64,000 bases of DNA from a virus, in IMG/VR virus record IMGVR_UViG_3300044841_000066, positions 1 through 64,000 of that record, one strand, 5' to 3'. Shown in pieces: positions 1 to 6,653 of this stretch. A program made the translations under genes and the position numbers. The first letter of the stretch is position 1. Every line of letters starts with the position of its first letter. The notes under the pieces were generated by a model. That model saw nothing but the letters and a program-made list of their open reading frames with translations, was not told where the DNA came from and did not search any database.

Positions 1-845
1 TCGTCACGGATGATCTTGAGGCCTTCGCCATACCCGTAGGCGTCACCCAACCATAATGGTTCGTCGAGCTTGCGGCCGAGCGGATCATTGATCGAGGTTG
101 CCAGGGCTGGGAGGTTGAGGATCTTCCACTTATGCCCGTCACGCTTGAGTAGCCGGCCAGCGAGATCGTCCATGTGCCAGCGCGTATGCATCAGGATGAT
201 GCGCCCCTCGGGTTTGAGGCGGCGCGCGAGATCGCCGTTGAACCATTTCCAGACGCTGTTGCGATAGGTGACGCTGTCGGCATGCTTGCGCGACTTGATC
301 GGATCGTCGATGATCGCGAGGTCGGCGCGGAACCCGGCAATACCCGCGTCCACACCGGCCGCCAGATAGTCCCCCGGCTTGCCGATACGCTGGCGCTTCT
401 CATTCAGCTCAGCCTTTGTACGCCAGCGTTGGACGTTCTCGCTGATCAGCTTGACGCCGAGGAAGTCGCCGTACTCGCGGATGTAGTCCAGCGCGTAGCC
501 GGAGTTCTCTTCGGCAAACATCGCGCCGTGGCTGGCACCGATGATGGACCATCCCTTGCGCCGCTGCATGATCCAGGGCGGCGCGAGGCGGGAGGTGTAC
601 ATCGTCTTCGCCGATCCGGGCGGGGCAAAGATCATCAGGCGCCCACCGGGCGGTCCGTCGACGATCTCTTGGATGGCGGAGCAGATCAGCTTGTGGTGTG
701 CGGCGGGCGCCTGTCCCAATGGTGAGAGGGCTTCACTACACCAAGCTGTATAGTTACTCCGGCATTCCCGCTTCCAGGCCTCGCGTCGGAGTAGAAGCTC
801 TCTGCCGAGCTGCAATTGCCTCGATTTCGCGGCGAATGTCGTCAT
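1..845 (-). CDS. terL: Terminase large subunit (TerL), 3' part outside the window
   Basis: ATP-driven DNA packaging motor and headful nuclease; only the N-terminal part (about 280 residues) is visible, running off the left edge. Read on the minus strand from ATG 845 it stays open throughout. The ATPase signature is clear: a Walker A motif FAPPGSAKT around residues 80-90, a Walker B motif LAIIDDP, and the coupling motif LMHTRWHMDDLAGRLL. Upstream of Walker A the sequence YTAWCSEALSPLGQAPAAHHK resembles the usual TerL linker. The start overlaps the end of the small subunit gene by about 90 bp in another frame, typical of a tight terS-terL pair. A later start is possible. The family is secure; the nuclease domain cannot be seen. 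Confidence 0.93.
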   Translation of the reverse strand, partial: MTTFAAKSRQLQLGRELLLRREAWKRECRSNYTAWCSEALSPLGQAPAAHHKLICSAIQEIVDGPPGGRLMIFAPPGSAKTMYTSRLAPPWIMQRRKGWSIIGASHGAMFAEENSGYALDYIREYGDFLGVKLISENVQRWRTKAELNEKRQRIGKPGDYLAAGVDAGIAGFRADLAIIDDPIKSRKHADSVTYRNSVWKWFNGDLARRLKPEGRIILMHTRWHMDDLAGRLLKRDGHKWKILNLPALATSINDPLGRKLDEPLWLGDAYGYGEGLKIIRD

Positions 846-1233
846 CGGTGAGTTCTTCGATCTCTTTCTCAGGAGCGGTATCGCCCGGCTTGGCCTCGAT
901 CCAACCCATTTGGGTGCGCATGTAGAAGGTGATCGCTGCCATATCGCCGGCAATGATACGCTTGAACAGGCTGTTGGCGACCACCGCGCGGGCCATCGAT
1001 CGGCCCAAGGCCAGCTCTTCGCTCAGATGCTTGCGTAGGGTATTCTCACTGATGCCGATGACGCGGGCGATGTCTTCGACATTGAGGCCGATGCCGGCCA
1101 AGTTCTGCGCCACCGAGCGCTGCCATTCGGTGGCTTGCCATTCCGGGCGACCCGTATTGTATTGACGCTGATCGGCTTCAGGATCGCGCTCGGGTTTGCG
1201 GAACAGGCCAGGATCGGGGCGGAACCTAGGCAT
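754..1233 (-). CDS. terS: Terminase small subunit (TerS)
   Basis: DNA-recognition subunit of the packaging terminase, 159 aa. The centre holds a helix-turn-helix (IARVIGISENTLRKHLSEEL, about residues 56-76), followed by the family block in which an Ala/Val-rich helix leads to DMAAITFYMRTQMGW. The C-terminus is acidic and helical (EKEIEELTDDDIRREIEAI), as expected for TerL binding. It sits directly before terL and overlaps the NusG-like gene upstream by 8 bp, so the three are probably one transcript. The start is the ATG inside the end of the preceding gene. Confidence 0.9.
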   Translation of the reverse strand: MPRFRPDPGLFRKPERDPEADQRQYNTGRPEWQATEWQRSVAQNLAGIGLNVEDIARVIGISENTLRKHLSEELALGRSMARAVVANSLFKRIIAGDMAAITFYMRTQMGWIEAKPGDTAPEKEIEELTDDDIRREIEAIAARQRASTPTRGLEAGMPE

Positions 1234-1768
1234 TGACCAACTCTAGCTCATGCACAAAGAACTCAATCCGCATTTCCCGGCCGAACATCGCCAGCAGCAA
1301 GGCGGCGCGCTGTCCATCGGTCCAATCAACGACTGGTTGCTGGATGTTGAATACAACGAGCGGACCGGTCTTGATGCGCACAAGGCATCCGGCTGTGATG
1401 ATCTGCTGTGCGGGCGCCTTGGCGCGTTCCTTGCCGCCGCGTTGCACCTCATCCATAGACAGCGCGAGCACGCGTAACTTCTCGATCGCGTCCGATGCGA
1501 TGGCGTTCGGCATCCGATAGTCGGAGCCTTCGGGTTGATGGGTCATCATCCCGGCGATGAAATAGGTGTTCTTGACTTGCGGCCAGAGGCGCCAATCATC
1601 CAGCGATACAAATAGGTAACCCGCGAACAGGCGACGCGCCAGGATATGCTTGTGATTGTCCTTGACGAGGAACGAGGGCATGAATACCGTAAAGCCCTGG
1701 CGCTCTAGTTCATCCCTGGCGTGGGGTTCTTTCTGCGGGTGCGTTTGTGCGCAATACCAAGGACGCAT
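1226..1768 (-). CDS. NusG/RfaH-like transcription factor (NGN plus KOW)
   Basis: Probable processive antiterminator or transcription elongation factor, 180 aa, the length of NusG paralogues. Residues 1-90 match the NGN domain: WYCAQTHPQKE near the N-terminus, an ERQGFTVFMPSF strand, and RRLFAGYLFVSLDDW. The C-terminal half resembles a KOW region (GCLVRIKTGPLVVF) followed by the LAMFGREMRIEFF block seen after KOW in NusG paralogues. It heads the terS-terL transcript, so it could help RNA polymerase read through the long late operon. That role is inferred; the fold assignment rests on visible motifs. Confidence 0.8.
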   Translation of the reverse strand: MRPWYCAQTHPQKEPHARDELERQGFTVFMPSFLVKDNHKHILARRLFAGYLFVSLDDWRLWPQVKNTYFIAGMMTHQPEGSDYRMPNAIASDAIEKLRVLALSMDEVQRGGKERAKAPAQQIITAGCLVRIKTGPLVVFNIQQPVVDWTDGQRAALLLAMFGREMRIEFFVHELELVNA

Positions 1769-1828
1769 TGTAATGCTATCGCACTCCTGAGCGCATTGGA
1801 TGCGCTACGAGTTAATCAATTATCCGCT

Positions 1829-1857
1829 AGAATATCGATTGCGGGATAATTGCGCAA
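1829..1857 (-). promoter_or_regulatory. Promoter of the nusG-like/terS/terL transcript with flanking dyad
   Basis: On the minus strand TTGCGC (1857-1852) and TATTCT (1834-1829) are separated by exactly 17 bp, matching the TTGC-17-TATATC form seen elsewhere in the window. A 9-bp inverted repeat, CAATTATCC at 1817-1825 and its complement at 1844-1852, brackets the -10 and touches the -35. This geometry suits a repressor binding across the promoter. The rest of the 1769-1965 gap holds no gene. Confidence 0.5.
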
Positions 1858-1965
1858 TACCAAATATACCCAGGAATTCCGTCGCTTACGCTGTCCAGGA
1901 CGGATTAGCCGGCCTCGGGGATAGATCGGGCGCGGCTTCTGGCTGGACGCCGTCCTGACGCATTA

Positions 1966-2562
1966 CTATGGCGGACTACCCTTGAACGGAATGCATAGGG
2001 TGCTATTGGCCAGCCGGGACGGATGCCGAGGCCAACCATCCGCGGTCGTCCCCATGCACCACAGCTCATTCCGCGACAGCTCCTCTATCATCTGCTTGGC
2101 CATGCCCGCAATCAGCTTGTGGGGATTACCTGTGGCCAAGATGATCCGGCTAGCGCCACGCACCGCGCGCCAGAACATTATGCGACGAAAGCCGGCTTGG
2201 CCCGCATCGCCTAGTAGATCACCGCCTAGCTCCATTGGATCAGTGGCACAACGATCGACTACATTCATTTTGACATAGCAGGAGTAGCCGAGGCGTTTGG
2301 TTATATCGATCTCGCGAATGACCGTCATGTCGTTCATCTTGCCATCTGCCTTGCTGGGATTGTGACCGATGAACAAAGCATAGGGTAAATTTAACAATTC
2401 AAACATGCCGCCATTAAGCCAACCGCAATTGACAGCGAATACTTGTGCCAAGGGTGCTGCTGGCCACATGCGCCAAAGCCAATGACGATATAAGCCGTCA
2501 TCCGAGAAGATGGCGCCACCATACATCCCCGAGGGCATGGCGAAGATTGCGGGTTTAGTCAT
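1966..2562 (-). CDS. DUF1643 family protein
   Basis: 198 aa protein of unknown function, recognised as DUF1643 by its order of motifs: YRHWLWRMWP near residue 26, the LFIGHNPSKAD block near residue 65 (usual form N-PS-AD), a GYSCYVKMNVVDRCATDP block, a central strand ending in ATGNPHK where most members have AWG, and a C-terminal DGWPRHPSRL resembling the usual G-P-HPL. The family is common in phages and next to restriction or modification genes, but no activity can be assigned from sequence. It overlaps the next gene upstream by 4 bp, so it is part of the left minus-strand operon. Confidence 0.8.
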   Translation of the reverse strand: MTKPAIFAMPSGMYGGAIFSDDGLYRHWLWRMWPAAPLAQVFAVNCGWLNGGMFELLNLPYALFIGHNPSKADGKMNDMTVIREIDITKRLGYSCYVKMNVVDRCATDPMELGGDLLGDAGQAGFRRIMFWRAVRGASRIILATGNPHKLIAGMAKQMIEELSRNELWCMGTTADGWPRHPSRLANSTLCIPFKGSPP

Positions 2563-2789
2563 GCTTGCGTTTCCTGGTCCAATATGGCCAACATCTCAGT
2601 CGCTATACCCGCCGCATCTTCCCCGCCGATCAGCACAGCCAGCTCAGCAACCGCGCGGCCGATCGCCTCGACCTTGTCGGCCAGCGTGGGTAATGATCGT
2701 TGGCGCGCTGCCTCGATCCGCTGGCGTTCCAGGTAGGCAGTGTGCGCGGCGGCGCTCTCGACCTGACGCTGCGCTTTAGTCTTCGTCAT
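2559..2789 (-). CDS. Small helical protein, unknown function
   Basis: 76 aa when started at ATG 2789, which overlaps the end of the MazG-like gene by 14 bp. The reading frame stays open further upstream, but that part would lie inside the neighbouring gene in another frame. The protein is almost all helix, with an alkaline Arg/Gln-rich first half (YLERQRIEAARQR) and an Ala/Glu-rich second half. No family is recognised. It is co-transcribed with its neighbours. Confidence 0.6.
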   Translation of the reverse strand: MTKTKAQRQVESAAAHTAYLERQRIEAARQRSLPTLADKVEAIGRAVAELAVLIGGEDAAGIATEMLAILDQETQA

Positions 2790-3459
2790 TGGGAACCGGC
2801 ATAGGGTTGATGGGCGCGCGATCATCGATCCGTTCCAGCTGTGACCACAATACAGCAACAACCCCGAAGCTAGGGAAATATACACTAACGAATGACGCCC
2901 GCGCCTCACTGTATGCGCGACCGTGGATCGTGCCAGATGTGCCGACTACCAATGTCGCGTCGCCCGGACCAACCGGCAAAGCCTGGATCAAGCGCACGCG
3001 ATCCCCTGCTACCAATGCGCGGGGTAGCTCAGCGACTTTATTGTGCGCATTGCCGATCTCATATGATCCGACGCCGGATTTCGACTCGACCCATACTGTC
3101 TCTTGCCGGACAGGAATGTTCGTCGCATCCGGCATCCGTTGCGTCTGCTGGAATTGTGGCCACTTCTGACGCTTGGACTCAAAGCCGGCCTTGGCTGCGC
3201 CCATGGGAATGATGCCGGCCCGATGCGCCACATCGATCATGTATTGTAGCTCACCGAACTCATGACCCAGGCGCCAAGCATTGGTCTTATCCTGGCCGGG
3301 CTGCACCTCCTGGATGCCAAACCTTAGCATCTTGGTGGCGCGCTGAATGAACTCCTGACACTCCTTGGCGATCTCTGACGCCTCCTCGATCATGGTGACG
3401 ATGACTTCACGATCCTGTGGGGCCGGCGGCAGGCATGGTGAATTGAACTTCTCAACCAT
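2776..3459 (-). CDS. MazG-like NTP pyrophosphohydrolase domain with C-terminal extension
   Basis: About 227 aa. The N-terminal 80 residues resemble the all-alpha MazG-like fold: a helix EVIVTMIEEASEIAKECQEF with the metal-binding EE-x2-E pattern, RATKMLRFG, and later LGHEFGELQYMID matching the usual E-x2-E/D-L helix. The family removes pyrophosphate from (d)NTPs; the substrate here is unknown. The C-terminal half has beta-rich sequence (ATLVVGTSGTIHGRAYSEARASFVSVYF), perhaps an SH3-like extension. ATG 3459 lies 8 nt after a GAAAGGG-type ribosome site; ATG 3465 is an alternative. A second, more degenerate MazG-like gene lies at 27532-28086. Confidence 0.65.
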   Translation of the reverse strand: MVEKFNSPCLPPAPQDREVIVTMIEEASEIAKECQEFIQRATKMLRFGIQEVQPGQDKTNAWRLGHEFGELQYMIDVAHRAGIIPMGAAKAGFESKRQKWPQFQQTQRMPDATNIPVRQETVWVESKSGVGSYEIGNAHNKVAELPRALVAGDRVRLIQALPVGPGDATLVVGTSGTIHGRAYSEARASFVSVYFPSFGVVAVLWSQLERIDDRAPINPMPVPNDED

Positions 3460-3510
3460 CTTCATATCCCTTTCTAGTGGCAACCACTCAGTATTACCTG
3501 TTGCTTATTT

Positions 3511-3711
3511 TTACTGGATGCTGGCAAGGCCGAGTGATCTGGCAGTCAACTCGATCCGCAGGCGTTCCAGCACATCCTCGGATTTGGGTATCATGCCATC
3601 CCGCTCATCGATCAGGAAACCATCCTGGATCAATTCCAGGATCAGGCTTGTGGACATACTGGATACAGGGGTTGAGCCGCCGGCCTCATCGATAAAGTTA
3701 TAATCCCGCAT
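3511..3711 (-). CDS. Hypothetical 66-aa protein
   Basis: Start set at ATG 3711, preceded at good spacing by a GGGGAGA ribosome site; the longer open frame up to 3753 has none. The product is acidic with a LILELIQDGFLIDERDG segment and a final helix rich in Leu and Arg. No family recognised. It belongs to the left minus-strand operon. Confidence 0.55.
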   Translation of the reverse strand: MRDYNFIDEAGGSTPVSSMSTSLILELIQDGFLIDERDGMIPKSEDVLERLRIELTARSLGLASIQ

Positions 3712-3715
3712 TGGT

Positions 3716-3985
3716 TTATCTCCCCTCGGCTTCGGCCTTGCGTACCGCAGCAATTGACCTGGAATGGGCAGCTTCGGTCACCGCATCCATGATCTCGGTG
3801 ATAAACCGCTCTCGGTTCGTTATCGCTGAGTCGTAGGCCAGCGTTGTCACCATGATGGCCAGCATGGACTCAAGCACCACTACAATCTCGGTCCAGGGCA
3901 TTCTTTGGTCGATACACTCATGCAGACATGCCCTGGCATGCTTGGTGGCAATTCTGTAGGCTTCGGGGACGGGTTCAGCCATCAT
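3716..3985 (-). CDS. Hypothetical 89-aa helical protein
   Basis: Starts with ATGATG; the upstream GGAG fits either Met. It overlaps the HTH gene upstream by 11 bp. The sequence is predicted to be nearly all helix (ARACLHECIDQRMPWTEIV, then SMLAIMVTTLAYDSAI). There is no clear membrane segment and no recognised domain. Confidence 0.55.
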   Translation of the reverse strand: MMAEPVPEAYRIATKHARACLHECIDQRMPWTEIVVVLESMLAIMVTTLAYDSAITNRERFITEIMDAVTEAAHSRSIAAVRKAEAEGR

Positions 3986-4286
3986 GCCACTCCAGGATTG
4001 GTAGGCTTTCTATGGTGAGCGGCGGAAGGCTGCGCTCGCCATAGCCATACCGTTTCGGCGGTATTGGTTTATCCTCAACATGGTAGCTGGCCGGATCAGC
4101 CCTGATTTGCTTCAGGTTGGTGTGGCTGTAGTTGGAGTTGGGTTTGTAGTCCGGCCACTCTTTCTTGGCGTATTTGGCGAGCGCATTGCGACTGATACCC
4201 AGGCGTTCGGCGATCTCTCGCAAGGGAATGGCTTCCAACCACAGCTTCCTGGCTCTGCTTGTGTCCCAGGTAATCCCATGCGGCAT
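3975..4286 (-). CDS. HTH DNA-binding protein, GcrA-like N-terminus
   Basis: 103 aa. The first 45 residues form a helix-turn-helix, with LWLEAIPLREIAERLGISRN followed by ALAKYAKKEW. This resembles the N-terminal HTH of the alphaproteobacterial cell-cycle regulator GcrA (W-x-L-W-EG-S-IA-LG-RNAV). The C-terminal part is different, Tyr- and Pro-rich, ending SLPILEWHDG. It could be an early transcriptional switch, since it lies near the divergent control region. The ribosome site is AGGAGT before ATG 4286. GcrA kinship is a suggestion only; DNA binding is more secure. Confidence 0.6.
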   Translation of the reverse strand: MPHGITWDTSRARKLWLEAIPLREIAERLGISRNALAKYAKKEWPDYKPNSNYSHTNLKQIRADPASYHVEDKPIPPKRYGYGERSLPPLTIESLPILEWHDG

Positions 4287-4291
4287 GGTGA

Positions 4292-4516
4292 CTACTCCTG
4301 CTCGTCGGCCAGGGCATCGATCAGGCCATGGCGTTTCTCGAACTCAGTCACAAATGCCTCGGCGATGTCCAGGGCGTACCGAGACGCTGTTGCAAGCGTG
4401 TGCTGGGTATTTCCAGCGTCGGCTTGCACTATTTCGTTCAAGGCGATCTCAGCGATACCCGGTAGAACCAGGGCACCGATTGCCAGGATGACCAGCGGCT
4501 TGACTGACTTAGCCAT
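4292..4516 (-). CDS. Small membrane-anchored protein, first gene of the left operon
   Basis: 74 aa from ATG 4516, chosen because AAAGGAA lies 9 nt upstream; the open frame to 4669 adds an unlikely N-terminus without a ribosome site. Residues 5-22 (VKPLVILAIGALVLPGIA) form one hydrophobic segment, a signal anchor or signal peptide, followed by a soluble helical tail ending GLIDALADEQE. No family is recognised. It is the first gene leftward from the divergent region. Confidence 0.6.
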   Translation of the reverse strand: MAKSVKPLVILAIGALVLPGIAEIALNEIVQADAGNTQHTLATASRYALDIAEAFVTEFEKRHGLIDALADEQE

Positions 4517-4670
4517 GAAGTTGCATTCCTTTGGTTGGCAAGGCGTGGATTGGCTTGATGCAATCATATACCCTGCCGTCCCTGGTGCGAAGCGCCGGGA
4601 CGCTTGAGCGGAGCGAAAGCCAAGGTAACCGTCATGCGCTGGAAAAACAGTAGTTATACCCCAACTCATT

Positions 4671-4714
4671 CCTCTTACGAATGAATAGTGTAGCTATTCA
4701 TGTTAAGTAAGAGG
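4671..4714. repeat. Imperfect hairpin in the divergent control region
   Basis: CCTCTTAC (4671-4678) pairs with GTAAGAGG (4707-4714), and inside it ATGAATAG (4681-4688) pairs perfectly with CTATTCAT (4694-4701) around a 5-nt loop. There is a small unequal internal loop, 2 versus 5 nt. No T-run follows, so it does not look like a terminator. Its place between divergent operons suggests an operator or origin element. Confidence 0.6.
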
Positions 4715-4743
4715 TGTGCGCGCATGACGCCCGCATGACGTGC

Positions 4744-4811
4744 GCAGCCACGCCCGCGTTTAGCGCAACCGTGCGTCGCAGCCACGGGCGCGTTTAGCGC
4801 AACCGTGCGTC
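4744..4811. repeat. Two adjacent 34-bp direct repeats
   Basis: Two copies, 4744-4777 and 4778-4811, lie head to tail with no spacer. They begin GCAGCCACG and end GCGCAACCGTGCGTC, differing at only two positions in the middle. They are non-coding and lie between the leftward and rightward operons. The region downstream (4811-4831) is a CG-alternating stretch. Candidate iterons or regulator-binding repeats. Confidence 0.75.
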
Positions 4812-4838
4812 ATGCGCGAGCGCGCGCGAGGTTAGGGG

Positions 4839-4867
4839 TTGCATCTGTGGAATGATAGGCCTAGTGA
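4839..4867 (+). promoter_or_regulatory. Candidate early rightward promoter
   Basis: TTGCAT (4839-4844), 17-bp spacer, TAGTGA (4862-4867). The -35 matches the TTGC form used elsewhere in this phage but the -10 is weak. It lies 25 bp before the first rightward gene's ribosome site, directly after the 34-bp repeats. Confidence 0.4.
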
Positions 4868-4892
4868 TCGCTCTGGAAAAGGAGATACTCGG

Positions 4893-5099
4893 ATGGTTAG
4901 AACCTGCAAAAAGATCGGTTATGCTCGCGGCACCTACAGCGTCCAGCTCATCGAGGATGGGGCAGTTGTCGATGTAAAGCGCTTTCCGGTTGACTATGCC
5001 AAGGCCGCCGAACTCACAGGTAAAGAGCATGAGGCCATTTACGCCGCGGTTCGTAAAACCCGCGACGCCTGGATAAAAAACTGGATTGCGGCCGCCTAA
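4893..5099 (+). CDS. Hypothetical 68-aa protein, first rightward gene
   Basis: ATG 4893 is preceded by AAAAGGAG at good spacing; the open frame back to 4839 would overlap the promoter. The product is small and basic (RTCKKIGYARGTYSVQLIEDG), with an alpha-beta pattern and a C-terminal helix ending in Trp and Ala. It is followed at once by a strong terminator, so it is a single-gene early unit. Such genes often encode host-takeover proteins, but nothing in the sequence proves this. Confidence 0.6.
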   Translation: MVRTCKKIGYARGTYSVQLIEDGAVVDVKRFPVDYAKAAELTGKEHEAIYAAVRKTRDAWIKNWIAAA

Positions 5100-5108
5100 C
5101 CATTCACC

Positions 5109-5140
5109 AAGCCGGGCCTGGATACGCCCGGCTTTTGCTT
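5109..5140 (+). terminator. Rho-independent terminator
   Basis: AGCCGGGC (5110-5117) pairs with GCCCGGCT (5126-5133) around an 8-nt loop, followed by TTTTGCTTG. It ends the 4893-5099 transcript 10 bp after its stop codon. Confidence 0.85.
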
Positions 5141-5167
5141 GTTCGCATCTGATCGCGTTTTTTTGCT

Positions 5168-5195
5168 TTGCTTTTCGATCCGATTGCGGTATATC
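5168..5195 (+). promoter_or_regulatory. TTGC/TATATC promoter close to its start codon
   Basis: TTGCTT (5168-5173), 16-bp spacer, TATATC (5190-5195). The start codon of the next gene is at 5203, where transcription would be expected to begin, so the mRNA may be leaderless or nearly so. Confidence 0.5.
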
Positions 5196-5202
5196 CAGGT
5201 AT

Positions 5203-5661
5203 ATGACGATCGATCTCGCATCGCTGAGCTTGGACGAACGCCGCGAATTGCACGCGCAACTCGCCTATGAGTTCCGTGGGTCCAAGAGCGGGGCGGCCGA
5301 GCTGCCCAATGAACTCTGGGATGCGATCTGTGAGGCGATCAAGACAACCGGCCGCTCGCGTCAACCCCTCGGGCGCTTCCTTGAGAGCTTCGGCAAGTCA
5401 GAGTATCAGCGCTGCTCCGAGCAGATGGACGCATTGATTGCCAGGGCGGTCCCCAAGGGCACGCGTAAACCCGTTGTAATGGCTGTCCGCCGGGTGATGA
5501 TCGATACCCTGATCGCCCACCTGGATAACCGGAATATCCCGGTCAGCCCGCGCTCGATCCTGAACAGTTTCGGGATGCTGAAGTATGCCGTCGATCAGGC
5601 GTACCCGGGTTATATCGAGGCGCAGCTCTTGCACATGGTTGCAATGGCCATCGCGGCCTAG
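5203..5661 (+). CDS. Hypothetical 152-aa protein
   Basis: ATG 5203 begins MTIDLASLSLDERR; the frame upstream is open but crosses the promoter and terminator. No ribosome site other than AGGT 3 nt away is present, which with the promoter position suggests a leaderless mRNA. The protein is helical, with a conserved-looking central part (LGRFLESFGKSEYQRCSEQMDALI) and a hydrophobic C-terminus. No domain recognised. Confidence 0.6.
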   Translation: MTIDLASLSLDERRELHAQLAYEFRGSKSGAAELPNELWDAICEAIKTTGRSRQPLGRFLESFGKSEYQRCSEQMDALIARAVPKGTRKPVVMAVRRVMIDTLIAHLDNRNIPVSPRSILNSFGMLKYAVDQAYPGYIEAQLLHMVAMAIAA

Positions 5662-5838
5662 CCGTTTCCACAAAATGCCCAGATAGGCCCGCGCTCGATC
5701 CCTGACCTCAGGGATTGCCGCATAATAGCGATTATGAAAACTCGGCTCATGCGCAATAATCAATAATTTCGACAACAATTAGGTCGCTGTAGGCGACGAA
5801 CATCCTGGGTTTTATGCGGGTAAATCTGGATGCTCAGC

Positions 5839-5880
5839 CGGCATGGCACGCTATTTGCCGAGGCCCCGCGTGCCATGCCG
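5839..5880. repeat. Perfect 13-bp inverted repeat with 16-nt loop
   Basis: CGGCATGGCACGC at 5839-5851 and its exact complement at 5868-5880. No poly-T follows. A folded RNA or a protein-binding dyad is possible. Confidence 0.8.
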
Positions 5881-5965
5881 CTCATGCGTGATTATCAATT
5901 ATTGCAATTGACATCATAAATCTCAACATTTCACTTGCAATTCCGATTTACTCTTTGCGATAAGG

Positions 5966-6000
5966 CAAAAGCCGGCGCCCTCCTGGCCGGCTTTTTCTTT
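5966..6000 (+). terminator. Rho-independent terminator
   Basis: AAAAGCCGGC, a 9-nt loop, then GCCGGCTTTTTCTTT. The A-run upstream of the stem would also allow some termination on the other strand. It closes the 5203 unit before the next promoter. Confidence 0.8.
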
Positions 6001-6017
6001 GTAAAAAGCGGGGTTGG

Positions 6018-6023
6018 TATATC
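6018..6023 (+). promoter_or_regulatory. TATATC -10 element
   Basis: GGTATATC at 6016-6023 has the same form as the -10 elements elsewhere in the window. The -35 region, 17 bp upstream, is T-rich (TTCTTT) and weak. Start codons lie only 3-15 bp downstream. Confidence 0.35.
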
Positions 6024-6025
6024 GC

Positions 6026-6313
6026 ATGCACATGGACATGACCATTCTTTTGATCGAGGGGACCGATTTGACCATTCGCCTGCATACTCACGGTTATGAA
6101 TTGTGCCAGGAGGGGACGGTCCGTTTGCGCGTGCGCAACTCCAATGCCGGCTATCAGATGCTGTATATCGGTGAGGATTTCCAGCGCCTCCTGACCAGTC
6201 GAGATGAAGCATGGCGATTGGTCATGGCACTGGCCGAGATGCTTAGTAACGAGGAAGGATATCCAAATGCCGAACCGGGATTGGACCGAGACCGCGGACG
6301 CGCTGCGGGTTGA
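6026..6313 (+). CDS. Hypothetical protein (about 95 aa)
   Basis: Three ATG codons (6026, 6032, 6038) lie directly after the TATATC element and the true start cannot be chosen. A leaderless start is possible because there is no ribosome site. The product is beta-rich at first (TILLIEGTDLTIRLHTHGYEL) then helical (EAWRLVMALAEMLSN). No family recognised. It overlaps the next gene by 47 bp. Confidence 0.5.
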   Translation: MHMDMTILLIEGTDLTIRLHTHGYELCQEGTVRLRVRNSNAGYQMLYIGEDFQRLLTSRDEAWRLVMALAEMLSNEEGYPNAEPGLDRDRGRAAG

Positions 6314-6650
6314 GCCGAACGAGGAATGGATCGACCAGCATTGCCTCGACCTTTGGGTCTGGCGCAATTGCCGAGAGATCGGGTTAGAATTTCATCTACT
6401 CCTGATGCCCTGGCAATGGCGGCTTATGCGCGAAAAGAGCGAATACAACAACTCGGCATGCTGGCAGGGCTGCGCACAGTTCGGGCCTTTCTTCTTCGCC
6501 TTCGATGCGACTAGCGGCGCTGCTTTTACTGATGGTTATGGCAACGCAACTAATGACTGGCGCGCTCGCTTTGTCCTCAGCGATCAGAAAGCCTTGCGGA
6601 ACTCCCATAAAGCCCAATGGCGACGCTGGCAGCGACGTCTAGGCCGCTGA
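6267..6650 (+). CDS. Hypothetical Trp-rich 127-aa protein
   Basis: ATG 6267 follows GGAAGG at 9-nt spacing; the longer frame from 6204 lacks a ribosome site. The protein is unusually rich in Trp and aromatic residues (HCLDLWVWRNCREIG, LLLMPWQWRLMR, AQWRRWQRR). It precedes the primase gene by 3 bp and is presumably co-expressed with it. No function can be assigned. Confidence 0.6.
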   Translation: MPNRDWTETADALRVEPNEEWIDQHCLDLWVWRNCREIGLEFHLLLMPWQWRLMREKSEYNNSACWQGCAQFGPFFFAFDATSGAAFTDGYGNATNDWRARFVLSDQKALRNSHKAQWRRWQRRLGR

Positions 6651-6653
6651 GCG

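Larger units (their letters stand above)
5662..6017. other. Non-coding interval with hairpins and an AT-rich stretch
   Basis: About 355 bp without a credible gene. It holds, in order: an AT-rich patch with repeated AATAAT-type sequence (5740-5780), a perfect 13-bp inverted repeat (5839-5880), a second AT-rich patch (5890-5955) with two TTGCAATT copies, and a terminator (5966-6000). AT-rich patches beside a strong dyad could be a replication origin or an intergenic RNA; the sequence does not decide this. Confidence 0.5.

Noticed and set aside
4744-4811. CRISPR or att site
   Set aside because: Only two adjacent copies without spacer, no integrase gene anywhere in the window; a regulatory or origin repeat is more likely.
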